Shown: positions 1 to 7,999 of the stretch, piece after piece
Layout: each line of letters opens with the position of its first letter
How positions within the stretch are numbered: the stretch's first letter is position 1
Assembly: GCA_004151065.3 (NCBI GenBank)
Contig: NWUY0300015864.1
Coordinates: forward strand, 1 to 13,556
Origin: Larix sibirica
Taxonomy: Eukaryota; Streptophyta; Pinopsida; Pinales; Pinaceae
Length of the DNA: 13,556 nucleotides
Direction of reading: 5' to 3'
Translations under genes and position numbers: made by a program
Notes under the pieces: model-generated
Told to the model about the DNA's origin: nothing
Databases searched by the model: none
What the model saw: only the letters and a program-made list of their open reading frames with translations

Positions 1-407
1 ATCATAGTATTGGGCATAGACTTAGTATATAAGTGTGTGTTGAGGTCATTGAAGGCACCGTGAAGTTAATTGTATTGAGCTTGCTCAAAGGAGGTTGCCC
101 CCTCGAAGTGGCCCGTGATCAATATAAAAGTGATTCTGAGTTCTGTTATTTCTGATATCTTGTGTATTTGCATTAATTAATTATTGCAGGTACATCACAA
201 AAAGGTAATGGTTGGAAGACTAGACTTAAGAAACTGGGTTCTTCCCTAAAGTCCCTATTATAGATATGATCAAAAGTAAAATGAGTGAATATGTCTATAA
301 TATCAATGATTCTACACCTAGTGTCCTAGTAGACTATTAGTAGAGATCCTTAGGCTTATTCAAGTGTTCGGTTATGGGGATATCAAAAGGGAAAAAAGAA
401 AACAAAA
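1..407. other. Unassigned flank left of the gypsy element
   Basis: No open reading frame or known repeat was recognised here. The stretch contains a TATA-like CAATATAAAAG near 119-129 and a splice-acceptor-like TTATTGCAG|GT near 181-191. Neither is supported by a neighbouring exon. It could be the edge of another transposon running out of the window, but no LTR terminus or primer-binding site is visible. Confidence 0.4.
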
Positions 408-412
408 TTAAC
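408..412. repeat. Target-site duplication, left copy (TTAAC)
   Basis: TTAAC lies directly outside the left LTR start at 413 and is matched exactly at 6264-6268, directly outside the right LTR end. Five base pairs is the usual duplication length for Ty3/gypsy integrases. The right-hand copy sits at the start of a local repeat unit (TTAACTTAGTCCAAG), so the joined empty site makes sense as pre-insertion sequence. Confidence 0.75.
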
Positions 413-1486
413 TATAACACACCCAACTTAGGTCACTGGTAAGGAAGGGTGTATGGGCTCTCTTTTAAGGTAGAGAATGTTGATTTCGTATCTTAGCACA
501 ACGGATATTTTTATTTGACAAAGGGGATTAGTCATTTGGTAATTAAATAAAAACTTCTAGGTTAACTAGTAAAGCCGACACTTCTTTAACTCGGCTAGAA
601 TTTTGCATAAAGCTTCATGACATAGTTTTAAAATCGAATACAATCTATAAAACTCAATGGGTGACTTGATATGGGGATGCCATAGATAGCCACATGGCAA
701 TCCATATCAGTCCTATAATCACTGATAAAAACTTAAATAAATCATGGTATTAACATCTTAATTTGATCAATATTATTTGCACTAAAAGCTTAATCATAAA
801 CAAGATAAATTTTAACCATTTCCTTACTTATAAACCAGATACAAAACCCATGGTAAATCTTATATGTAACAGCCATATACGGCCATATGACTGTCCATGA
901 TTAGGTTTCCTAATTCATCATACAATATACATATCAAATTACATATTACTAGTTTAGGGAATCACATACCTTCCCAGAGGCTATCAATCCAACATCAAAG
1001 TTAGTAACATGATAAACATATCATTTACTTAAGAATTTAAGAATACAAAAGCATCCTTCATGATACATCTCAATAATCATACATAAAATATTAGAGGTCA
1101 TAAGTACTTATCTTGATATACGCAACTGGCAGCAATAGGACAATTTTCCTCCCAACCGTAGATCTCTACTTGGCGTATGTTTTCTCGCAGAAAGATCACC
1201 CCCGAGTTGAGGTCCTGGAATCCCACACGAGAAGGTCTCTTCTAGGATGGACACTAATGGATGACATAGGATACCTCTCCTCAAGCAATATGAATGACTT
1301 CTAACCCCTCTTCCTCAGGATTGTCTCCCTCTCCTGGAAGACAAGATCAGAATCAAAGCGCTTCCTTTCTCGGAATTGTCCCCCTCTTCCAGAAAGGTAA
1401 GCAGTGGCCAGTGTGGTCTCCTTATCAGGATTTTCCCCCTCTCCCAGAGCACCACTTACCACTAAAATATACCTCACTTGTCAAAA
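413..1486 (-). repeat. 3' LTR of the gypsy element, truncated
   Basis: This stretch is collinear with 3613-4686 for about 1074 bp, with scattered substitutions and small indels, and the match stops abruptly at TCAAAA (1481-1486). It lacks the 1577 bp that correspond to 4687-6263, which is the 5' (U3) part on the element strand. Its outer terminus reads TATAACAC where the other copy has TGTAACAC, so the canonical TG/CA end has mutated. It holds three copies of the ATTGTCCCCCTCTCC box at 1320, 1375 and 1430. Short open frames inside it are not genes. Confidence 0.88.
1320..1486 (-). repeat. 55-bp periodic C-rich boxes in the truncated LTR (three copies)
   Basis: ATTGTCTCCCTCTCC-like boxes start at 1320, 1375 and 1430, exactly 55 bp apart. 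A fourth would be expected at about 1485-1486, which is where the LTR stops and pol-derived sequence begins. They match the first three of the six boxes in the other LTR. Confidence 0.75.
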
Positions 1487-2102
1487 GGTGCAGTGTCGAG
1501 GACCAAATCAATTGAAAAATCAATGTATCTTTTAGGGGGCATCCCTGGCACTTCTTGGAATGCATCCTCAAATTCCTGTAGTATTGGGTAATCCTGTATT
1601 GTCGATTCCTCCCCTTACTTAAGTGTTTCTACATGAGCTACATATACTTGACATCCTTTCCTAAAGCACTTTTATAATTGTAGAGTTGTGATATGTCTTA
1701 GTGATATCAGTCTTGGTATCCCTTTTACTGTCATCCGATTTCCTTGTTCATCAAGGCAAGTAAAGGTCTTATTGTGGCAATCAAGCACTGCATGATGTGC
1801 ATCTAACCAATCCATGCCAATCACAATGTCATAGGATCCCAAGGGTATAATGTTGAAGTCTGCTAGTGTTTTTAGACCGTTCATGTCCAAGGGACACTTC
1901 CTTACTATCTCAGTGACTCTTCTCTTAGTGCTCGTAGCTAACTAGACCATGCTTGCTACCTCAAGCTTACTTTTATTTAGGTGACATTTTTCAATTAAGT
2001 TAGGTGTAATATAGCTATGGCTAGCTCTAGAATAAATTAGAATGTTTATGGGTATAGCAGAAACCATACCAGTTATCTCGATCATTCTAGACTGGTGCTC
2101 GG
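1487..2102 (-). pseudogene. Ty3/gypsy protease and start of pol (truncated before RT)
   Basis: This would have been the aspartic protease that cleaves the Gag-Pol polyprotein inside the particle, followed by the spacer leading into RT. It continues the gag frame. The segment where the active-site Asp-Ser/Thr-Gly belongs reads ILIYSRASHSYI (about 2042-2007): the catalytic Asp is Tyr (codon 2032-2034) and the Gly is Arg. Beyond an in-frame TAG at 1942-1944 the same frame resumes with PLGSYDIVIGMDWLDAHH and FTCLDEQGNR, conserved protease-region signatures of this superfamily. After two more stops (1672-1674 TAA, then TAA near 1619) it reads QEFEDAFQEVPGMPPKR and IDFSIDLVLDTAP, which normally stands just before the RT domain. 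There it meets LTR sequence at about 1486/1487. RT, RNase H and integrase are gone. The protease is inactive by substitution, stops and truncation. Confidence 0.85.
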
Positions 2103-3375
2103 CTTGCCTCCCATCCAATGCTTCATAGATCCTGGGAATGATCCCGCCAACATCACCAAATATCGGAGCCTCTTGTATGTAGTGAAGGTTCTCTCTCCCC
2201 ATCAGACATTCTCTGGAATAATGGTCTCCCTTACAATGCAAACACTCAATCATGGATCTTGTTCCTCTATTTGTTGGCTCTTCTCCCTGGGATCTGTCCT
2301 GGCCTAGATGTCTTGGTTGATTAAAACTTATGAAAGGTAGAGGCTGGAACCATTTCTTCCTATGGTATTTCTTTCCTTTCCTCATGTCATTCGAATTTTT
2401 TTGAAGTGGGGCCATGTTCGTGCTATGATCATATATGTGTTTTTCCTTCCATATCACCTCCTTAAGGGTATTCGGCTTGTCATATTGAATCTTGTCTTTG
2501 TAAAACTCTGGTAAGCCACTCAAAAACCTATGAATTTTTAACATTTCATCTCTCGCAAAGTATGCATACTTCATAAGCTCCAGGAATTTGCTCTCATAAG
2601 CCTCCATAGTCATACTGCCTAACTTGAGTTCGAAGAACTCTTCCATTTTTATCAAAGTAGTTTTCAGAAAGGTATTCTTTTTGGAAATACTTCTTAAAAA
2701 ATTTCCATGATTTTCTATCTTCATTGATGTCTTTTAATTTAACAACTTGATCCCACCAAAGAGAGGCCTTTCCTTGCAAATGGTATATGGCCACCTTAGC
2801 CTCCATGCTTGGTGAGAACTAGTGTAGTTGAAAGAATTTTCGAATTCCTAGTAACAAAGTCTCCGCACTCACTCCTTGTTTAGTTTCTCCATTGAAATTT
2901 GGGGGTTTTTAATTTTTCTTAGTTCACCTACCAGTTCATCTCGATCAAACTTCCTTCTCTTATTCCTCACTAGTGATCCCTCAGGGCTACTCTTAGAGCT
3001 GCTGGAAGAGTAACTTTTCTTCTTTTGTTTCTTGGGGGAGGACCTAGGATAGTGTTTCCTTGAGTATGATAAGGACCTACCCTGATATATTCTTGTCTCA
3101 TAGTATCCTATCTCTAGGCTTCCTCTTGGGTTTGATCTCCAATTCTCTTGCAAATTTGCCAGACTTTGTAGGATCTTTATTTGGGCATGCATGATCCTTT
3201 CGTTATCCTTTCTACAAGTATTAACCTCCATTTTTAAGCTATTAACTGTGGTTTCTAGATCCATGGTTCTAATGTCATTCTTATGTGTTTCTTTCTTGGA
3301 TTCCCCCCTTCTGGAGCCTACTTCATCAAACTCTTCAACAAGGCTCGAAATTACTTGTTCCTCCCTTAAATCCAT
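2103..3375 (-). pseudogene. Ty3/gypsy gag pseudogene
   Basis: Gag would have formed the cytoplasmic virus-like particle and bound element RNA. The first open stretch begins with an ATG at 3375-3373. Its N-terminal ~168 residues have a likely coiled-coil heptad region (about residues 36-80), then a Ser/Lys/Arg-rich segment with an SSSSSKSS run. A frameshift near 2870 moves into a second frame with LLLGIRKFFQLH, a stop at 2819-2821, then AIYHLQGKASLWWDQ and FKKYFQKEYLSENYFD. That is the core of the plant Retrotrans_gag domain. Near 2652-2660, in an A-run, the frame shifts back and continues with EEFFELKLGSMTMEAYESKF and RFLSGLPEFYKDKIQYD. The zinc knuckle follows at 2206-2244. Two frameshifts and at least one stop make it a clear pseudogene. 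The first frame is probably the original start because the primer-binding site lies about 225 bp upstream. Confidence 0.87.
2206..2244 (-). other. Gag zinc knuckle (C-X2-C-X3-H-X4-C)
   Basis: The peptide CLHCKGDHYSREC holds all four zinc ligands with three residues between the second Cys and the His. The textbook retroviral spacing is four. From general knowledge of plant gypsy Gags, knuckles with this shorter spacing also occur, so it is probably a family trait and not damage. It would bind element RNA during packaging. Confidence 0.8.
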
Positions 3376-3598
3376 TACTTATTATTTAAGTCTTCTCTTG
3401 TTGGTTTAGTGTCTGAGTTTCGAGCTATTGTTCTTACTGTGGCTATCCAAATGTGGCACTTCTATGTACTCACCAATTGACATTATTAGGACTCTATTTG
3501 TTTTCCATATTACGTAACATAATTAAATTACATAACAAAACATAAAACAAAACTCATGCTTCATGGTAAGGCCCAAACATCCATAGAGTTGTAACCTC
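3376..3598 (-). other. Gypsy 5' leader between primer-binding site and gag
   Basis: This is the 223-nt untranslated leader on the element strand, between the primer-binding site and the first gag ATG. No open frame or distinct motif was seen. In elements of this type it would carry the packaging signal, but nothing here shows that directly. Confidence 0.55.
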
Positions 3599-3610
3599 GC
3601 TTTGATACCA
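3599..3610 (-). promoter_or_regulatory. Primer-binding site, initiator tRNA-Met type
   Basis: The minus strand reads TGGTATCAAAGC, two bases inside the LTR end (3613). This matches the usual plant LTR-retrotransposon site complementary to the initiator tRNA-Met 3' end (TGGTATCAGAGC) at 11 of 12 positions. It is where minus-strand cDNA synthesis would start. It fixes the element's orientation and marks 3613-6263 as the 5' LTR. The mismatch is a G-to-A change, consistent with decay. Confidence 0.85.
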
Positions 3611-4519
3611 CTTGTAACACATGCAACTTAGGTCACCGGTAAATAAGGGTGCATGGGCTCTCTCTTAAGGTAGAGAAGGATGATTTATGATCTTAGCACA
3701 GTGGATATGTTTATTCAAATGGGATTATCATTTGGTAATTAAATTAAAACGTCTAGGTTAACTAGTAAATCCGACACTTCTTTAACTCAGCTAGAATTTT
3801 GCATATAGTTTCATGACATAGTTTTAAAATCAACTACAATCTATAAACCCCAATGGGTGACCTAATATGGAGCTGCCATATATAGCCACATGGCAGTCCA
3901 TATCAGTCCTATAATCACTAATAAAAAGCAAAATAAAGCATGGTACTAACATCTCAATTTGATCAATAGTATTTGCACTAAAAGCTTACTCGTAGACAAG
4001 ATAAATTCTAACAATTTCCTTACTTATAAACCAGATATAAAACCCATGGGAAAATCTGATATGTGATAGCCATATACGGCCATATGACTGTCCATGATCA
4101 GATTTCCTAATTCATCATACAATATACATATCAAATTATAGATTACTAGTTCATGGAATCACATACCTTCCCGGAGGCTAGCAATCCAACATCAAAGTTA
4201 GTAACATGATAAACCTATCATTTACATAAGCATTTAAGAGTACAAAAGAAGCCTTCATGATACATCTCAATAATCATACATAAAATATTAGAGGTCATAA
4301 GTACTTATCTTGATATACGCAATTGGAAGCAATATGACAATTTTCCTCCCAGTCGTAGATATCTACTTGGTGTATGTTTTCCCGCTGAAAGATCACCCCC
4401 GAGCTGAGGTCCTAGAATCCTGCATGAGAATGTCTCTTCTAGGATGAACACTAATGGATGAGATGGGATATCTCTCTTCCTCAATAAATACAAATGACTT
4501 CTAACCCCTCTTCCTCAAG

Positions 4520-4806
4520 ATTGTCCCCCTCTCCCAGAAGACAAGATCAGAATCAAAGCGCTTCCTTTCTCAAAATTGTCCCCCTCTTCTAGAAAGGTAA
4601 GCAGCGGCTGGTATGGTCTCCTTCTCGAGATTGTCCCCCTCTCCCAGAGCACCACTTACCACTAAAATATAGCTCACTTGTCAAAATTGTCCTCCTCTCC
4701 TACAAGATGAGCGCATGTCCTAAACACTTGTCCAAGATTGTCCCCCTCTCCCTCAAGTTCTAGCGCAACCAGAATGATATTTCCACACAAAATTGTCCCC
4801 CTCACC
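4520..4806 (-). repeat. Six 55-bp-spaced C-rich boxes (GGAGAGGGGGACAAT on element strand)
   Basis: The box ATTGTCCCCCTCTCC, with small changes, starts at 4520, 4575, 4630, 4686, 4737 and 4792. Spacings are 55, 55, 56, 51 and 55. The sequence between boxes is not conserved, so only the box and the phase persist. On the element strand the boxes are purine-rich and resemble polypurine tracts. They may be an old tandem duplication in U3 or a repeated protein-binding site. No function can be shown. Confidence 0.75.
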
Positions 4807-5514
4807 TTTTGGATAATCTTGGTGAAACAACAACACTTCTGACCTCCCAGTTCAAAGTACAAACTCGAATCTCCAGTGGAGCATTCGAAACAAAGGGGAA
4901 ACAACTCTCCCAACTCCACAGATCGAATCCCTACTAAGGAATTTGAACTACATAGAAAACACTACCATAGACACCCTCCAGATCCATACTAGGGCATCCG
5001 AAACATACAAAGAATTGGTCTCCAAGAACAATAGAATGGTTCACTAGATCCTCCTAGATATGTAAGCCCAATTCTCTGCAAAACTATGCAAGTATAATAG
5101 CCAAATCTCCCTCTGACATTCGCAACTCCTGTAAGAGCCTCCTCTGCACTGACCAATTGACTCAAAAATGAATGAATGAATGACTTCTACATAAATTTGA
5201 ATCCCCTTAGACCCATTCGAATTGCCTCCAAGAGATGGACTCCATACCACTGAGCAAGGACTCCCAATCATTGGGGCTTCCTAAAAACCACTAACGGTCT
5301 CATTCAAGTTCTTAACCAAGTAACTTGAATCCACTAAGACTAACTGTAGAACACTAAAAAAGAAACTCCTAGTCCCTGACTAATTCGAATTCATCAATTT
5401 TGGCTCCAACCTACCATAACTAACTCTTAATTACCCTTGAATTACTCCTCCTCCATGAAGGTAACTTGAATTACACCCAATGATTCAAATTTTCCTAAAA
5501 CCACTCCCATGCAT

Positions 5515-5778
5515 TCAGGATAACTCAATATTAACTAAAAATAGCTTAGTTAAACTCAATTTAACGTAATTTAACTGAAAAAACTCAATTTAACTCAATT
5601 TAACTGAAATTAACTGACATTAACTCAATTTAATTGAAATTAAATCAATATTAACTGACAGTAACTTAATTAACTGAAATTAACTCAATATTAACTAACA
5701 GTAACTCAATTAAACTCAAATTAACTGAATTGAACTTACATTAACTCAATTTAACTTAAATTAACTCAATATTAATTG
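5515..5778. repeat. Low-complexity TTAACTCAATTT / AACTGAAATTAACTGACA tract
   Basis: About 260 bp built from irregular repeats of TTAACTCAAT, TTAACTGAAAT and TTAACTGACA, with an 11-13 bp rhythm. It lies inside the 5' LTR (U3 side). The truncated LTR lacks this portion, so it cannot be checked within the window. The many TTAAC words here must not be mistaken for target-site duplications. Confidence 0.75.
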
Positions 5779-5904
5779 CCAATGACCCAAAATAGGCGCT
5801 AATCTGATCTCTGTCAGTCAAAAGGGTGCATATCTTATATGTGAAGTGGAAGTGGGCCCCACCAACAACTAGTTGAAGAATATTCTCACCTAGGGGGCAC
5901 ATAC

Positions 5905-5922
5905 TGCATGCATCTGCATGCA
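5905..5922. promoter_or_regulatory. Two RY-type TGCATGCA octamers in the LTR
   Basis: The palindrome TGCATGCA occurs at 5905-5912 and 5915-5922, with starts 10 bp apart. CATGCA is the core of the RY element recognised by plant B3-domain regulators of the ABI3/FUS3/LEC2 group. Its place in U3, upstream of any LTR promoter, would suit an enhancer role. The motif is short, so chance is possible. Confidence 0.3.
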
Positions 5923-6077
5923 AAACATTAATTATGGACTTTAGGACCCCCATGGTCCAAAATAATAAAAGGTAGGTGGATTAGAGTATTGTTAGGGGGG
6001 GCTGCAACTCCTAACCCCAACCCCTTCTCATATGAAATTCCCAAGACCCCCCAACAACATTATTGTCGTGTTGTGCC

Positions 6078-6117
6078 ATTATTAATTATAATATTAATAT
6101 TAATATTAATAATAATG
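6078..6117. repeat. AT-rich microsatellite (ATATTA/AATAAT)
   Basis: A simple-sequence stretch made of ATTATTAATTATAATATTAA-like trinucleotide and hexanucleotide units. It lies inside the 5' LTR. Confidence 0.7.
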
Positions 6118-6263
6118 AAATTAAATAATAGTAATGATAATTATTGCAAATTAAATAGAATTCATCTCAATAAAGGTCCATGGTCCTGGCACCCAATGCC
6201 AACTCATCAAAACAAAATAAGCAAAACACACCAATGTTCGGGGGCTTACCACAGGGTATTACA

Positions 6264-6268
6264 TTAAC
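6264..6268. repeat. Target-site duplication, right copy (TTAAC)
   Basis: TTAAC directly follows the LTR end TTACA (6259-6263) and matches 408-412. It continues into TTAGTCCAAG, so TTAACTTAGTCCAAG recreates a unit of the local repeat, compare GTTAACTTAATCTAGGG near 6716. Confidence 0.75.
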
Positions 6269-6840
6269 TTAGTCCAAGATACGATTCTTTAATCTTGACT
6301 GGAAAAGAACAATGACCGATAGTTGAAGCATACAATTATATGCCATGGTGTATATATATTGATTATAGTGGCTATTACTAGTTATTTAGTTGTGCTTAGA
6401 CCATATTCAAACTTCTTATTCTCGATTGGAAAAACCAATTAGCAATAGTTGAAGCATACATTTTAAAAAAAAATTTACACTGCCATGCTATGCGATAGTT
6501 GAAACATACATATATTGAAGATATACCGATCATAGTGCCTATAGCCACCCATTTAGTCACTCTTAGTCCAAGGTTCTCGTAATCCTGAAAGTAAAAAAAC
6601 TATATTAAGTTAGGCCAAGGTCGAAGGCTCAATTCTTGGTAGCGTGGAACAACAAAATGTAGCAATAAGTTAATCCAGGGTTTGATTTTGTAATATTCGA
6701 TTGACAAAAGATAGCGTTAACTTAATCTAGGGTTTGATTCTCATAATTTGGAGCCATAATGGATCGAAATAACATAAACTTAATCCAAGGTTTGATATAG
6801 CATTCACTTAGTCTAGGATTCGACTCTTGATTATAAGCGG
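6269..6840. repeat. Diverged interspersed repeat array (TTAACTTAATCCAGGGTTTGATTCT)
   Basis: A motif close to CTTAGTCCAAGGTTTGATTC recurs near 6268, 6396, 6565, 6669, 6719, 6778 and 6808, often followed by TAATnTTcGATTGg-like words. A second motif, GATAGTTGAAGCATACA, recurs near 6317, 6441 and 6496. Units differ in length and sequence, so this is an old, scrambled tandem array or part of an unrecognised transposon. No coding potential was seen. Confidence 0.55.
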
Positions 6841-7680
6841 AAAATTGAAACCACTCAAATCCTCAAGCAACCATGATACCATCTACGGCATATTGAGATA
6901 TCTCAATACGACTAGCCAAAATTGCATTCCATGAACAGAACTATAAAATCGCATGTAAAGGACCCAAGTATAAATTTTAATTTTATTCAAAAATCAAAGC
7001 AAGCTCGTGATGGAACGAGATGGACTTATATTTAAAACTATATAATTTTGAATTTAAATAAAGAGAATTAAAATGATTGAAAATTATGAAGTTAGACTTA
7101 ACACAAAATGTGATTCCTTTAATGCGTGAAGTGACTTGTTACTTGAAAATGCAATCCATATTTTTCATTCACTTTTAGTATTGAATTCAAACTAGTCAAC
7201 ATAAGTCAAGACCTCTACATGACTCAAAATAATAGTCGGCATATAGCCACATTACATAAGTGAAGCTTGAGCGAGAAAAAACAAGCAACCATGGTCGTTC
7301 TGGTATGATGACAGAGTCCAAACAGTTCTGGAGGAAATGGGTGACGGTTGCTGGCAAAATGGTTGGAATGATGAAGTATACATTCCTTGTCGGTTGTGAA
7401 AAACATTGTTGGTCTTTTCAGGGATACAAATGATGAAGCAGGTGTGGTAGAACCCCTCTTTAGGGCCTTACGGTCAAGAAGGGGTTGAGGTCAACTTGAA
7501 ACCGACAAACATGGTGGACAGTGGGTGAGGATGGGTGAATAAAATAGCAACTAGGATTAGGAACCTATAACCGACAAATTTGTATGTTTTCTAGAAACGG
7601 AAGTGGAACCTTCTGACAGTTACCCAGTTGTTTCTAGTGGTAGTGAACAATATGACAGACCGTGACAGTCTCTCAGACTA
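6841..7680. other. No recognised feature
   Basis: I found no long open frame, conserved motif or clear repeat. Part of the right side may be the 5' UTR of the LINE that follows, but no 5' end of that element can be fixed. Short frames, such as one of about 40 codons starting near 7308, have no recognisable content. Confidence 0.45.
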
Positions 7681-7999
7681 ATGGTGGATGCAGGGGGGGT
7701 TCTAAAATCTGATGAGGAATACAAAGCTATGCTCCTGGCCAAGACCAATATAAATGATGGAAATGGGACTGTGGGGTTAGTGGGAAACGTTCCAACAAAC
7801 AAAATCGGGAAAAATGACTACTGACCACCATCGTGGGGGCACAGAACTTTCGGGTAAGGGATCCACCCACCAAGAGGCGGTTATCCCTCAAAAAATTGGT
7901 TCGGGTGCCCATTACACAAGTTCCAAGGTATCAAATTAAAGGATAAATAGGTCAAAACTCTGTAATGGGAAACTAAGGAAAAGAGTCGATGGTGGAGAT
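7681..7999 (+). other. Possible decayed 5' UTR or ORF1 N-terminal region of the LINE
   Basis: Frame fragments look faintly coding. An ATG at 7681 opens 47 codons with DEEYKAMLLAKTNIND. After the TGA near 7822-7824 a second frame gives QNFRVRDPPTKRRLSLKK, and a third frame enters ORF1 after a TAA at 7937-7939. No domain is recognised, so this could equally be untranslated leader. Confidence 0.3.

Larger units (their letters stand above)
413..6263 (-). mobile_element. Degenerate, internally deleted Ty3/gypsy-like LTR retrotransposon
   Basis: The element is 5851 bp and reads on the minus strand. In order it has a 5' LTR (6263-3613), a tRNA-Met-type primer-binding site, a gag pseudogene, a protease with the first part of pol, and a truncated 3' LTR (1486-413). 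RT, RNase H, integrase and the polypurine tract are absent. The Ty3/gypsy assignment rests on the retrotransposon Gag domain, the CCHC knuckle, the aspartic-protease segment with its GMDWL signature and the segment that normally leads into a Ty3 RT. The two LTR copies differ at about 25 of 205 aligned positions in the sample I compared (1101-1305 against 4301-4505), so the insertion is old. The gene set and the decay mean it cannot move by itself. The clade within Ty3/gypsy cannot be fixed without RT and integrase. Confidence 0.88.
3613..6263 (-). repeat. 5' LTR of the gypsy element, full length (2651 bp)
   Basis: The LTR starts TGTAACAC (3613) and ends GGTATTACA (6263), so it has TG/CA ends and a near-perfect 8-bp terminal inverted repeat (TGTAACAC against TGTAATAC). 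TTAAC follows it, the duplication seen at 408-412. On the element strand U3 is on the right. From that end it contains two TGCATGCA octamers (5905-5922), a TTAACTCAATTT-rich tract (about 5515-5778) and six 55-bp-spaced C-rich boxes (4520-4806). Possible promoter and end signals on the minus strand are TATATA near 3881-3889 and AATAAA at 3715-3710. These are weak guesses. Length is at the long end for plant gypsy LTRs. Confidence 0.82.

Noticed and set aside
181-191. Splice-acceptor-like TTATTGCAG|GT
   Set aside because: There is no coding sequence on either side to support an exon, and AT-rich plant DNA gives such matches often.
1113-1515. Two small open frames on the plus strand
   Set aside because: They lie in the truncated LTR against the element strand, with no conserved content. 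The matching stretch of the other LTR does not preserve them.
4520-4806. CRISPR-like regular spacing of repeats
   Set aside because: Boxes are only about 15 bp, spacers are related between LTR copies, and the array lies inside a plant LTR.
5741-5745. TTAAC after TTACA as an alternative right end of the LTR (5740)
   Set aside because: TTAAC is the repeated word of this tract, and the tract continues past 5740, which would not happen at an insertion boundary. The end at 6263 has a better inverted repeat and unique flanking sequence.
5989-6267. Open frame of 92 codons
   Set aside because: It lies within the 5' LTR and ends at its terminus. The translation is low-complexity and includes the AT microsatellite.
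6687-6694. TTTGTAAT matching 13083-13090 as a LINE target-site duplication
   Set aside because: It is only 8 bp and AT-rich, falls within a repeated local motif, and is not directly next to the poly(A) tail.
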